Notes under the pieces: generated by a model
What the model was told of the DNA's origin: nothing
Seen by the model: the letters and a program-made list of their open reading frames with translations, nothing else
Database searches by the model: none
Shown: one piece after another, positions 11,087 through 23,209 of the stretch
Layout of the letters: each line of letters starts with the position of its first letter
How positions within the stretch are numbered: position 1 is the stretch's first letter
Source of the DNA: Phycomyces blakesleeanus NRRL 1555(-)
Lineage: Eukaryota; Mucoromycota; Mucoromycetes; Mucorales; Phycomycetaceae
Direction of reading: 5' to 3'
Length of the DNA stretch: 64,000 bases
Assembly: GCF_001638985.1 (NCBI RefSeq)
Contig: NW_017265160.1
Location: forward strand, 359,378-423,377
Program-made: the position numbers and the translations under genes

Positions 11087-13715
11087 TTAAAAAGATACAA
11101 GCACTGAATTTCCTGCCTCATTTCCAGATGGTAAAGTGACATCAAATGGTTGTACAGGCTGTTGTGGCCACTGTACATCAATGTGAACAGACGCAATGGT
11201 CTGGCTGGGATCCGCAACAGAAAGATCCCATTGGCGAGTAGAGACGCTAATTGTAGGCTGCAGTATTAAAACGATCGGACGGTCAACAGTAATAGATACA
11301 GTCTTTGATATATAGCTGCCCGAACTCCAGAAAGCAAGAACCCAGAAATCAGGCGTGTAGGCACCGCGTACTTCGGCTGTGCCGGTATTATTCTGGACCA
11401 AAACAAAGCCTGGAATAAGAGGTACATAGTCTGGCTCAACATCAATCTGGACAAGATACGCCTGAAGATTGGTAGTCGTAGGCGTAAATAAAGCCATGGT
11501 CTGAGTGTCATTCGATATACCCAAGGTAGACCAGTTGCCTTGCTTAGGTGCAGTGTTAATCTGGAGCTCGTCTGCAATCAGGGTGTAACCAATACGATCA
11601 TGCCACACAGACATATGCTCGTTGGCTTTGACCGAGACAGAGACAGTAGAGCCATCAGCAACAGCCTGCCGGTTGATGTAGACCGGCCCGTTCAATCGAC
11701 GCTGATCAAGTGTGGTAGTAACGTTCTGTGGATCGGGACGGACATTGTTTAGCTGGACGGCATAGCCCTGGGGAAAGAACACAAAAGTCTTTTGCCAGGA
11801 GAGCTTGTGCGTCATTGGGTTTGTGTAATTCATTACAGCTATGCCAATATCACCGTGAGTCGCACCACCAACAAATGACTCGACACCCGTCCATTGGGTT
11901 AGATTACACTCCAAGGGAGTCTTTCCCACATCAACAGTTGTGCCCGGCACAAGGTTCCAGTCCCAGCTGGCAAATACGTCTACATATTCCTCTCCGGTTC
12001 GATAGGTATAAATAGCTCCGTCGCTCAAATGAAAACCATATGGGTTCTGGCTATTGTTACACTCGCCATTGGTAGTACGCTTAGAGTACATCTTGAGTGT
12101 AACGATTGCCTGACGCGTGCGGTGAACAAGATAATCGGATGAGTAAAAGTGACGGGTACCTAGCAACGGTCCTCGGTTGGGGCTGTTGGTAGTGTTGGTC
12201 CTTAGGCGATCCACAATGTCCACAAGTGCCGGTTGATGGGGCCATCCGGTCGTGGCCTCCGTAATTTGACTTATGTTGATCGCCACTCCCCCGCTAGCCT
12301 GCTGGCTGCTAACCGGAAATGAGACCATCCGTCCGATAGTGCTATAGTCCCACCAAAGGGTCTGGTTAGGATGCCCCACAATCATCCACTCGGTACCTTC
12401 CAGAAGGATCTCGAAAGCTGATTGGGTGTCTAGAGAAGGGGCAAATGCGGTATCTGCTGTCTGAAGAAAGATCCGCAAAACACTATTGATAAAATCTTTT
12501 CCGTAGTTTCCGGTATACAGTTGTCCGAAATGCTGAAGGAAAGAGCCATCTTGTTTGATGCCGTCTTGGTTGGACGGTGTGATGGAGAGCTGCTTGTAAA
12601 AGTAGTCAAGCGCTCGGGTCATTAAGGTCAGGTTGTTTGTCAAGAGGGCCTCTGCCATCCCAATGGACGACACATCAAGCATATTTGATCCAGTCATGTA
12701 GCCGATGGAAAAGATAAAGTCGTCCACCTTGTCAAACGATCTCTTTGTCACACTTGTGCAGTTCCCCAGCTGTGTGCCTGTCAAATTAGGCTTGAGTAGT
12801 AGACACGCATTGCTAATTATTCTAGGCATAAGAATCATCTATTGGGTTGATTGTCAGCAAGTGTCATTTATGTAGTAAAAAACAAAATAAAAAAAAAGAC
12901 TCTCCCTGTTCTTCTTTAAAAATAAAATGATCAAGAGATTTCTTACTTGTCCAAACCAGTTTGTACTCCAGAAACCAGGTGTGCCGCAAGGACATGTATT
13001 GTTACTCAGCCCGCCCATGTCAATACACGAATCTGGAACGTAGTTGTTACTAAACCAATAGTCCATAGCCAGAGAGGATTTTTCAAGGAGAGTATTGTCT
13101 GACTGGTTGACATACCACAGACTTGCCATTGTAACTTTATATAGATACATACAATGTTGTAAAGACAAAATACATAAATAATGATGATGAGAAATGCCTA
13201 TTGTTTCAGGGATATTTTCTTTTTATGTTAAATATGTCTCACCAATGCGTTGGAAGTGATATTGGGCTGGCCAGTTGGCTCGTCTAATTGTGATATTTGT
13301 GATATATATATTTAAAGAAATAAATACACGGTAATTGCATTGCATTGCATTGCATTGAATTGTATTGTATTGATATAGAATCCTAACCTTCCATCGCAGC
13401 CAGTAGAGTAGTCAATGTCTGGCCATGTGCCTTGAGATGTCAAGTTATTGATCCTAAAACAAGATGAATAATAGTAATAATGATAGTAAAAACAAAGAAC
13501 CAATGAACCAATGAATATTGCTTTTTTTGCAGCATAATGCATAGCATGTACAAGAGACCTTACCAAGTATTAGGCACAGTGGATGCTAATGCTGTCTGGA
13601 CAGTATTCTGATTCTTGCGATCGAGAAATATTGACATGTCTTGGGCTGAGCTAGTTTGACTGTAGACAAGTCGAACCAAGGAGGTCAATAGTCCAGCAAA
13701 GAACAATATCCGCAT
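11087..13715 (-). CDS. Secreted polysaccharide lyase, family 8 (hyaluronate/chondroitin/xanthan lyase type)
   Basis: Five exons on the minus strand: 13715-13564, 13453-13388, 13283-13243, 13134-12947 and 12838-11087. All junctions keep frame and give 732 aa. Residues 1-20 form a signal peptide (MRILFFAGLLTSLVRLVYSQ). PL8 enzymes cleave uronic-acid-containing polymers by beta-elimination. The N-terminal alpha/alpha toroid carries RRANWPAQYHFQRIG, then TGSN (Asn about 201), DGSFLQHFGQLYTGNYG (His about 252, Tyr about 261) and LWWDYSTIGR (Arg about 319). These fit the Asn-His-Tyr-Arg catalytic set of the family. The middle beta-sandwich has HLSDGAIYTYRTGEEYVDVF and GGATHGDIGIAVMNY. Many N-x-S/T sites fit secretion. 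The substrate cannot be deduced. PL8 is mainly a bacterial family, so old transfer is possible, but five introns show that the gene is at home in this genome. Confidence 0.9.
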
Positions 13716-14530
13716 TATTCAAGACAAGTAAAAGAAGAAGAAGAAGAAGAAAGAAATAAGGCGAGGAAAACAAGATCTTTTAAAAGGTAAAAGGAAGAAA
13801 GAAAGAATAGCAACTGATTGTATTTATACATACCTTTAGTGCCAGAGTTAATATTATGATTATGATTATTATAAGCATAATAATCATTTAGTTTAGTTTA
13901 GTTTAGTTTGGGTTGGGTTGGGTTGGGTTGGGTTGGGTTTCTTTGATTGACATTTTACCTCAGCCTCCTTTGAGTCCCCCCCTTTTTTCTTTCCCTCTTT
14001 GAATGAATATATATAGTTTCGCTGTGATTTTTTGTTTTTTGTTTTTTGTTTTAAAAAGACCAAAAATAATTCACTCTATATTTATATTTATAAAATAGAT
14101 AAATATATACCAATTTCCCCCTTTTGTCGTCTTTCTTTTTTGTGTATGTGTGTACCTCCTTGTGTCCTATATAGGTTAATTGGAAGATACCTATACTATT
14201 GTTGGTATGCAAGGGACACTATAGGTTTACTAGGTTGAATATACATATATATATACATATACAAAATAGCCAATTATCGATCATACTCGAGATTGTGATT
14301 CTCAGCTGTGTCTTGTATAATTTTCATTATAATTTTCATTATATGTATCGTATTTATATATATATATATATATTTGGTGGAAAAAGGTTAAAATAAAGGC
14401 CAAGATGAAAGCGAAAGTGAGGGTGAAGGTGAGAAGGAGGGGGAGTAAAGGAGGGTGAATATAAGGTCTATAGCATGGGGAATTGGGAGGGGATATTGAT
14501 GTGATTGTAAGATCAAGATAAGATATCTAA
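13716..14530. other. Intergenic with telomere-like pentamer tract
   Basis: Upstream of the lyase gene is a GAAGAA run (13732-13751). A two-part tandem tract at 13887-13943 consists of TTTAG units followed directly by TTGGG units. A (TA)n run lies near 14356-14373. No gene is supported. Confidence 0.6.
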
Positions 14531-15775
14531 TTAGAATCCAGGCTCAGATGGTAAAAGCTTGACGATTCCATAACTGGCACCTGCTGCAACAGCTCCAATC
14601 AAGAGGGTTTGGATAGCACCCGTAAATGCACCATCAGGGTTGACCAACTTGCTCTTCACATAGCCAAATATCAACAATGTCAAGGAGGTCACGGCCACTG
14701 ACACATACAGAGCCATCATTGCATCTTCCAAGAACAGATAGGGCAGTAATGGAATCAGGCCTCCCACAAAATAAGAGATACCGATTGTAAGTGCCGAGAT
14801 CTTTAGACACACATAAAGTATTTGAATAAATAAATACACCATAGTCGCATAATAGCATCATACATCATCTGCTCTTTACCCGATTCACCGCGCCCGCCAC
14901 CAAAAAACAAAAAAAAAAGAAACTTACCCAACTGCGACGAGGATCTGGCATCTCCATGTTCAGTTCAAACTTCATCATAAAATCAACAAACTTTTCAGGA
15001 TCACTCTTGAGCTTGTCAATCAAAGGCTGGAGTGTTTCACGATCAAGACCATAGGGCTCCAAAATCTCCACAATTTCATCTTCCTCGTCTTGGGGACATT
15101 CCTCCACCTCACGCTCTTCCCGAAGGCGTTCGGTCCGGTAATGGTCGATTTCTGATCGAGCAGCAAGATATCCACCGAGACCCATCGAAATAGCACCACT
15201 TTATACAAGTATAGACAGCACTGTATTAGTCATCAAGTAGACATTTGACACACGGATACATTTATCTATTTATAATCTTGATATTGATCTTGATATTCAT
15301 TATATCTGTACTAGATTTACCTCACAAGTTCTACAGATAAATTAGATTGTCAGTTTCTCTGATCCAAAGCAACACCAAAAACAAGAAGAAAACTTGTATA
15401 TCTTTAAAATAATATTTTACCTGCTGCACCACCATAAATAACAAGCTTGGAGTTACCAAGGGAAGACAGACCAGCAGCCAAAGCAAATGGTACAGTGAGA
15501 CCATCTATAAACACACACACACATATATATATATATATTTGTTCAAAAGAATAATAAAATGATCAGGATACATTTATATACTCTTGTCTTGTTTATTTGC
15601 AAGAATTCTTTACTTCTTGTATTTTTTTATTTTTATTTTTTTATTTTTTTTTACCTGACAAGCCAATGATAGTATCACGGACGATCTCAGCAGATTCAAA
15701 GTGCTGTTCGAGATGCTGGTAAGGTGCATACTCATGAGAATGGCGGCGACGAAGCTTGTTGATGATTGAAGTCAT
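14531..15775 (-). CDS. CCC1/VIT1-family transporter (vacuolar iron/manganese type)
   Basis: Five exons on the minus strand: 15775-15655, 15504-15421, 15330-15321 (10 nt), 15198-14928 and 14800-14531, giving 251 aa. The microexon is required to restore the family signature across the third and fourth exons (ELVSGAISMGLGGYLAARSE). Other hallmarks are SAEIVRDTIIGLSGDGLTVP in TM1, the cytosolic metal-binding helical domain with many Glu residues (about residues 90-150), and SALTIGISYFVGGLIPLLPY. The C-terminal helices end at LLPSEPGF. Members move Fe2+ or Mn2+ from the cytosol into the vacuole in exchange for protons; which metal applies here is not known. Leaving the 10-nt exon out would destroy the frame. 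Confidence 0.9.
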
Positions 15776-18700
15776 TAGTAAAGGAAGAAGACAGTGAGGA
15801 ATGTCAAGTTGATCAAGAAGAAAGTCTTTATTTTGCCGAAATAATAATAATTGTTATTATTATAATAATTATATATAATTATAATATATATGATCGGGTT
15901 TTCTTTTCTTTTTTTTCTTTTTTTTTGTACGTGTGTTCACTGCATGTAAAGATATGAATTCATCTCCTTTTTGAACAACCGCGAGTCAATTTCATTTCCT
16001 TTGTCTCATAGTAAACATAAAAAGAAATGTGCATCTTCAATATAAGAACTGTCGTTAAGATGAACTTGGGCTACAAGGTTAGCCAGCTGATAAAAGTGCT
16101 GTTTCTGGTTTTGCTTTATTTAAAGGACAGGCTTGGAATAAACTAGTGCTTGGTCTTTGATTATGTTATGAGCCATAGTGGCCACTGAGAACCAAGACTC
16201 GAATTTTAGCTTTTAGTGATACGTAAAATAGGCATAGATTTTTATGTGATTGTAACAATTTTCTGCGAGACAACAGCTTGTGGTGGTACTGCACACTTGA
16301 GAGGCGGGATTTTTGTGGCCATTCCAATCCCTCCCCCCCTTCCGCCCTTTCTCTCCCTCTCTTTCCCAGTTTCCGACAGTGTTTTCCATTCTTTACAGAT
16401 ATTTCTGTAGCTGTTACTACTGTTACTGCTGTTACTCACACTTTGTACAGTGCTCTACAAAACATTCTTCTTATTCTTCCAATTTTGATCCTTTAATTTT
16501 GCCCACACAAGAAAGGCCTTGATTCAGCAGACAATTAAATACTTGTGTCTTCTAAGAAGCTTATACGCCTGACAAAATAAAACAGCGTCACTTTCCCATA
16601 AATACACCTCTTTTTTTTTACCACACCTTATTTGGTTGTCTCTTTTGCAGAACCTTTTCTTACAAAAAGAAAGAACAAAAACCATAGTGAACATAGCACC
16701 ATGCTTATATATTTTAGGAAGATATTTCTAGCTATCATACTAGAGCTTATACGCTCTAACCAGAGAGATCACCGTCAGATTTCTAGTCTCAAATAAACTA
16801 CACGTCAACTGAATCAGATTAAACCTTTTCATTTTCTTTTAGAAAATTATGTATATATATATATGTATGTATATATATTAAAGCAAAATCTAACACATTG
16901 TGACAACCTCGAGGTCTAATCAAAGCATTGAGTCTATTTGACATACTTATTACAATAGTATAAAAATATTCTACATTTCCCAACTTTTTTTTTCTTTATC
17001 ACGTCTTGTAGAAATCTAGTGTGGCAGCTGGAACCATCTTCTTGGAATTGGAACATGGTGTCATGTTCATAATTTAACTTTATATACCAGGGGATTCCAC
17101 AAAAAAATATTAAGAATAAGGTTGTGTGGTCAAATTAAAGAAATACGGAAAAGAGGTGCGTGTCTGGGTAAAGTGACTCTATTTTATGATGTTGGAGTAG
17201 TATATATGTAAAAATAAGCCTTTAATTTACATTGCAGGAAATGACAGGATTTATAACTCTGGATTCGTAGAAAATATACGCGCACAATTCCCTTTTTTTT
17301 TACTTGTCGGAGTTATAAATTATGCCATTTTTTACAGTGCCTTGTACTTGTAAAAAAAAACTTAAGAACAGTCCATTTTAGGTATGTGATACAATCAACG
17401 TGTTTGCTGATCGGTGGACCACTGCAAAGGGAAAGAATATCTGAATTTACAAGTCACACTCCTTTTCCTCCCTCCCTTCCTTCTATCCTTTTTTTTTATA
17501 AAAGAAAAATGGCAAGCCAATATTTGTTTGGTTTGTGAGTTTGTGTGCATTGTGCAGTCAAAAGGAATATACTTCCAAAAAAGGAAACTATGCTATTAAC
17601 CATACACAAAATGTGAAAAACTCAGTTTATTTTATATATTACAATATTGACGTTCTTGATGTGTACAAGAAAACTCAACCTTTGATACACAAACATACGT
17701 ACATTGTCTGCATATGTGATTGATACTTTAATAATATAAAGGCAGCTTGTTTTCTAAAGCAATAACAGGAACATAAACTTGGCATTAAAAATTATGTAAT
17801 TTAATTCAAATTAATTGGATAGAGATGTGTGCTTTTGTGTTAAAAGACAAAGTGTAGATAGCCAAGATTTAGCTGTATCTTGTAGTTTCTTGTTTGTGTT
17901 ATTTCAAGTGAAATAGATATGTGGATAAACAGTAAAGAGCCATTTAATCTCGTCATTTTGCGTACCCTTTCTTTGTAAAGATGATACGGTCCAGTTGTTT
18001 ATTTGTTTGATTGCTAATGCACCTAGCAGATGTGTAATGCATGTAATCGAAATTGAAAGGATAACTGTTGTAGTCTTGTTACTTTTGGGGGTTAATATAA
18101 ATATATTTGTATTTATAGTGATTGAATTGGGCGGTGCTTTGTCAACGCACAACAGTAACAGTAACAGTAACAGCAACGGCAACGACAATAATAATAAGAA
18201 TAAATTATTATTTTTATATATAAAATCAGACACTGATTTACCCATGTTCATTGTTTCACTTGGCACCCCAGCCAACTTAAATATCAATTCATTTATTCTC
18301 AGGTAAAATTATCCTGTAAATACTATACAATAAATTTACGTATAAAAATAAAAAAATAAATAAATATTATATTTTATATATACACACTACACATCATCTA
18401 CATTATACATATATGTATATGTATGTATAATGTATCTATTAAAAATATATATATATATAAAATAAAAATGAATTATATACATACAAAATTGTGTACCTGA
18501 TTAAAAAATATTAAATATTAAAATATAGAATGCTTGATAGTAATAATTAATGGTAATAAATTAATTTTGTTAAAAGTATATATGCCAATTGAAATACAAC
18601 ACACTTGATTGAATCGAATTGAATATTCATCTGTATTTTCATAGAAGTAGCGCTGTCAAATATATCGAAAAATCTAAAAGAGAAGGGGAAAGTGACATCC

Positions 18701-19203
18701 CACTTGCTTACGTTGACCGGGTGGCTTGTGGCAGGCGAGTTTTTTTTTTCTTGGTTGGACCCAAACCAAAACCATCTTTTTTTTCTCTCTTCTTTGAGCA
18801 CTACTTCCCTATCATCTCGTAATCCGCTCCAATTCATCTTATTACCGAAATCCACGCCTTCAAACAACATATAAACGTTGAAAACACCAACGTCTATTTG
18901 CTCATCTCATCTCATCTAAAGTCTATTAACTCTTGCTGATTCAGTCACCCCTGTTTTTTTATTACCGTCTTCTTATTCCTCATTTTCCCTTCTTCATTCT
19001 CTTATTCACTCACCTGCACCTTCTTCTATCAAACGTCACGCCCATCTTATGACCATTGCCCCCCTCTCACTCCCCTTTTAACATTTACTAGACCTCTAAT
19101 TTCTCATTTTTTCCCTTCATCTCTCTTTCTCTTACTCTGTGTATATATATATATCATAAAAAAACCCCCTTTTTTTCTCCTTTCTCTTTCTTTTGTATAC
19201 AGC
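15776..19203. other. Long gene-poor intergenic region
   Basis: About 3.4 kb between two divergent genes without a supported coding frame. It contains a C/T-rich patch (16326-16370), (TA)n tracts (16855-16877, 18440-18460), a CAGTAA/CAGCAA hexamer run near 18151-18180, and a strongly pyrimidine-rich segment (18880-19200) that is probably the promoter and leader of the next gene. Short frames at 17414-17723 and 17904-18306 show no family resemblance. Confidence 0.5.
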
Positions 19204-20448
19204 ATGAACATAACTATCTCCGACAGACGCCGTTCTGGCAAGCGAACGACTCTTACTTCACCTGTTTCGACAATGCCAACAACTCGCTGGCCAACAACAA
19301 CAACAACGACGACAGCAACATCAGTAGCAAAAGAACCCGAGTCACGACAAACCGAGGGAGACGACAGGAAGTCGGGATGGACCGATGTCGGGGTCAGCAA
19401 AAAAGCTACTACACCAACCACGAGTGGGTTTGGGCCGTTTGTAAATACCGACCACGACCCATTTGCAGGCATGAAGCAATGCGTCGATTATCAACAGGAA
19501 ATCGAACGACTCAAAACACTAGTACCTAAAGTTGAAGCCAAAAAACGACCATCGTCACGCCCTCTTTCTGCAGGTGCCTGGAACGAAAACACCAGCAGCA
19601 GTCCTCGACCGACTGGAAAATCCACGTCGTCAAAGGGCAACGTATCTGTCCGACGATCTTCACCCACCGCGCGCCCAATGTCTTCTCTCGGAATATCTTC
19701 GCGTACTCTTGACGATAACTCAATGGGAACGGAGCGCGTCCGATCCGCCACTGCCCCTCACTCACCCGTGTCTTCTAAAAGCAGCACACCCACGATTTCA
19801 CCCACTCCAAGCCACTCCAACATTAGCGACGGCAGTATTAAAGGCATTGACGAAACATCTGTGTCAATCTCAAAAGCAGTAGTAGCGGCGGTAAATACAT
19901 TGGTAGATACATCAGTAAAAAAATCAGAAGCAGAGTCAGAAGCAGAATCAAAAGCAACCACAACGTCATCAACATCATCATCAGTTTCAGCAGCACCATC
20001 ACAATCACAATCACAATCACAATCACAAACAGAACCCAGAAATCCTATTACTGAAGAAGAAAAGGCTCGTTTCTTAGAATTTGTTCGTAGTTGGACTGGT
20101 GGTTGGAAAGGTGGATGGGAAGAAGAGAGTGTGAAAAAGACTGCTGGTTCATTGTGGGCAGAGCAGTCACCATGGGACTTTACTCCCGATCGCCAGCGAG
20201 CCCATCAACCTGACCCAATGACTAACTCTCAGCCATTAATGGATGAACTCTACTGGCATTCTTCTGCTGCTCAAATTGTGCTTGCCCCAGTACACAGACC
20301 AGTGCAAACATCTGTAGCTCCAAGACACACCTATCAAAATGACCTTTGGCGAAACAGTCTTTCACTACATGCAGCAAACTCGGCAGCAGCGATGCGCCCT
20401 TATTTCCACCCTAAAGCCCAATATCAACAACCAGGATATACCACTTAA
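19204..20448 (+). CDS. Large disordered Ser/Thr-rich protein, function unknown
   Basis: An unbroken 414-codon frame begins with the ATG at 19204, straight after a pyrimidine-rich leader. It has no intron, unusual among its neighbours. The composition is Ser/Thr/Pro-rich, with a Thr run (about residues 31-40), a short helix near residues 92-110 (VDYQQEIERLKTLVPKVEAK) that could form a small coiled coil, and an S-Q dipeptide run (SQSQSQSQSQ). A more ordered segment follows at about 280-330 (EEEKARFLEFVRSWTGGWKG, then GSLWAEQSPWDFTPDRQR). The last 60 residues are rich in His, Pro, Tyr and Gln. The ordered WTGGW/SPWDF block looks like the conserved core. I cannot assign a family; the length and codon regularity argue that it is real. 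Confidence 0.75.
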   Translation: MNITISDRRRSGKRTTLTSPVSTMPTTRWPTTTTTTTATSVAKEPESRQTEGDDRKSGWTDVGVSKKATTPTTSGFGPFVNTDHDPFAGMKQCVDYQQEIERLKTLVPKVEAKKRPSSRPLSAGAWNENTSSSPRPTGKSTSSKGNVSVRRSSPTARPMSSLGISSRTLDDNSMGTERVRSATAPHSPVSSKSSTPTISPTPSHSNISDGSIKGIDETSVSISKAVVAAVNTLVDTSVKKSEAESEAESKATTTSSTSSSVSAAPSQSQSQSQSQTEPRNPITEEEKARFLEFVRSWTGGWKGGWEEESVKKTAGSLWAEQSPWDFTPDRQRAHQPDPMTNSQPLMDELYWHSSAAQIVLAPVHRPVQTSVAPRHTYQNDLWRNSLSLHAANSAAAMRPYFHPKAQYQQPGYTT

Positions 20449-21734
20449 AGGCACAAACACACAAACACGATCTCACAATATCACAATGACTTACTCGCTC
20501 GCCACTCACCCACTCGCACTCGCACTAGCACTCACATTCACACCAACATTCACGATCACCAAAAAAGAAAAAGCAAACACTTCATTTCACAACTATATTT
20601 CATCTCCCACTACTACTTTGCACCCTTATTAACCAATCTCTATCTACCCACCTCTTCGCCTACCTATACTTTTTTTTTATATTCTCTTATTCTATTTTAC
20701 TTTATTTTACCTTACCTTATTTTATTTTTCTATACACAATTTACAAACAAATACAACCCAACACAATAAACCCTCCCTCTCCTCCTCCTTCTCATAATCA
20801 TTCTCCTTTTCTTTATCTTCCTACTCTTCCTACTCCTCTTCATCCTATTCCTCATCTTCCTTCTCCTTCTCTCATCTTCCCCCCTCCCCCTTTTTTTTGA
20901 TAAGTAAAATCAATCACTCACTTATTTACACTCCACTTGATGATCAAACCGACAAAAAAAAATCAAATCAAATCAAATACATATATATATAATTACCCAT
21001 GTTCCAAACAAAACACCCACAATAACAACAACAAAAAAGACCGCATTATTCCCTTATTAAATGTCATCTAAGAACTGTTTGTGACTGAACTAAAAGAAGT
21101 AATCAGCTCATTTTCAAGCAGTGAGTTTATTTATTTAGTTGTTTTTGAATAAAGTCATTGCAAATATTTTACTTCTTTTAGGCAACTCTAGATCATTATG
21201 ATTACAATTCTTTTAATACAAAACAAAATCTCATGAGACTTCCCTCCTTCATTTTCCTTTCCTCTTTATTCAACCAACTAACCAAGGAATAAAAAGAATA
21301 AGAAAGAAAGGCTTGTTCTGAATCAAGACCGAAAGTACCGAATGTCCTAGATGGAATGAGAACAACAATTGACTCAATATACCAATATGATTCAAAGTGT
21401 GTTCAAATTGAACACGTTAACCATACATATATTCCTCTAATTACTGTTTTTCACGCCAGAACATGTATGGCAGTTATTTCTTTTACAAGGCAGTTTTATT
21501 TGTCTATACACAGTCACACTTCACAATGACCAGCAATACTAGGAATCTCTTGATGACCTCAAGGCTTATGAGAGGAAGTTATAAAAGGAAGGAATGAAAC
21601 GAAGCAAAATTACAGATAGGATGTTAGAAAAAGTGAGCTTGATAAACCCAATTGTAGAAGGGGGTATGGACAGAGAAGACGTCACTAATATACGTAAAGG
21701 GCCCAGTAGGCTTTCCACAATATATAAATATTTT
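20449..21734. other. Intergenic with long pyrimidine-rich tract
   Basis: Immediately downstream of the disordered-protein gene, 20470-20900 is strongly C/T/A-biased on the plus strand (CTCCTCCTTCTC-type and CACTCGCACTCGCACT repeats), probably 3' UTR. The remainder is AT-rich without a supported gene. Confidence 0.5.
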
Positions 21735-22410
21735 GCATCATCATCAACAGATTAGAAAAATAGGATAAAATTAAAAATCATATAAATTTATACCCCCTCA
21801 ATTCATGACGTATTTCATCATTTACTCTCTATTTCTCCCTTTAAAGAAGCTATTTTTTTACATATGTTCTTTTGCTACTAAACTAATGCACTTTCAATAT
21901 CGCCAGTATCACCAATCATAATGATCAATCATTAAGTAAAGAGAAAACGCACTAAACTAAACTCAAAAACTCACACTCTTGATTATGCTTAACTTTGGCC
22001 GTAAATTGCCAAACTAAATAGAAAGCGCCTTTTGTTATTTCTATTGTCATTGTCACTTTTTTTTGCACCCACACACAACACACGTCTTGCACCTTTGTAC
22101 CAAAAGTACCCAACATGTTTCTCAATATCCTTCCTAAAGGGTGACAACAGAAGCCGGGGTAGCTTGGATATCTTGAGCCCAAAGCAATATTATTATTATT
22201 ATTATTTTGCTCTTTTCCCCGAAAATACGCACCAAGAACAGGTGTAATAAGCAAACGGCTTTTTTAAAGTAAAGAGGCCAGTAATATCAGGGCATTCAAA
22301 GCCATTAATATCAGTGCCATTCAAGCAAACTGCCTGAGACTCTGCTAGTCGAGAGTATAGGCTCAGGCGCAATAAATAATTACACTACCAAGCCCACAGA
22401 ATGGCCAAAA
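21735..22410 (-). repeat. Dispersed repeat, copy 2 (same family as 1410-1997)
   Basis: Same-orientation homologue of 1410-1997, with about 70 bp of extra sequence at roughly 21887-21955 that copy 1 lacks. In this copy the minus strand keeps a single open frame (22254-21952, 100 codons). It reads LITPVLGAYFRGKEQ, an Asn run from an ATT microsatellite, then SRYPSYPGFCCHPLGRILRN and MLGTFGTKVQDVCCVWV. The corresponding frame of copy 1 is shifted. The right edge is the shared AAGCCCACAGAATGGCCAAAA. Family unknown. Confidence 0.75.
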
Positions 22411-23020
22411 TTTACAAAATCAAATGTTCTGTACACAGCAGCTTAATCTAAAAGCAAAACAGACAGACTGCCACTGGTATTGATCGAAATACAATCTCTA
22501 CTGTCAACATGCCTTGTTTTTTATTAAAAAAAAATATAGCTTAAAAGCTGTCTTTTATCAATCAATAAAGCAGTGAAATAGTATTTATGTCTCAAAGCAT
22601 AAGTATCTTTAACCAAATAGGAGATAAGTAACTACGAGATAATGAGACTTTGTTAAAGTATCTCCGTGTCAAGACACTTATTAAAAACATTTGGCAGAAT
22701 GAGAAAAAAACTTAGAAACTAATTAAATATACGCTATCACATACCTCACTAACTCCCGTTAACAGTGTTTATTTTCCCAAAAATTCATTTCGCTTTACTT
22801 CACTTTGGACAACTGATCAGAACTGTTCGGTTGGATTTAGCTTAGATGAACATGTAAGAATATATATGCATTAGCATCCTCAAGAGTGAATATATTTTTC
22901 TTTGTTAGTTGAGTTATGGAAAGAGAATTATCTATAAAGAAAATATCATCTATTCATTTCTGAGTACCTATCCATCTCATTGATAATAGACTTTAGAAGG
23001 TTCAGATAATATCCTGTCCT

Positions 23021-23053
<33 letters not shown>

Positions 23054-23209
23054 ATATTGGGACAGTGTATTTCTGGTAGATAAATCACATTGAGTTTTCA
23101 TGAAACTGTAAGTAGTATTATGAAAAAAAAAATTCTACAAAGATTCGGTCCAAACTTTCTGCTACTTTAGTTACAGTAGCTGAAAATTTTCATCAATGTA
23201 ATTTAATAA
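22411..23209. other. Intergenic, nothing recognised
   Basis: AT-rich with a (CTTT)n tract at about 23020-23052. No supported gene. Confidence 0.45.

Noticed and set aside
16216..16522. Overlapping frames in the C/T-rich patch
   Set aside because: Composition-driven; both strands are open in several frames and none looks like protein.
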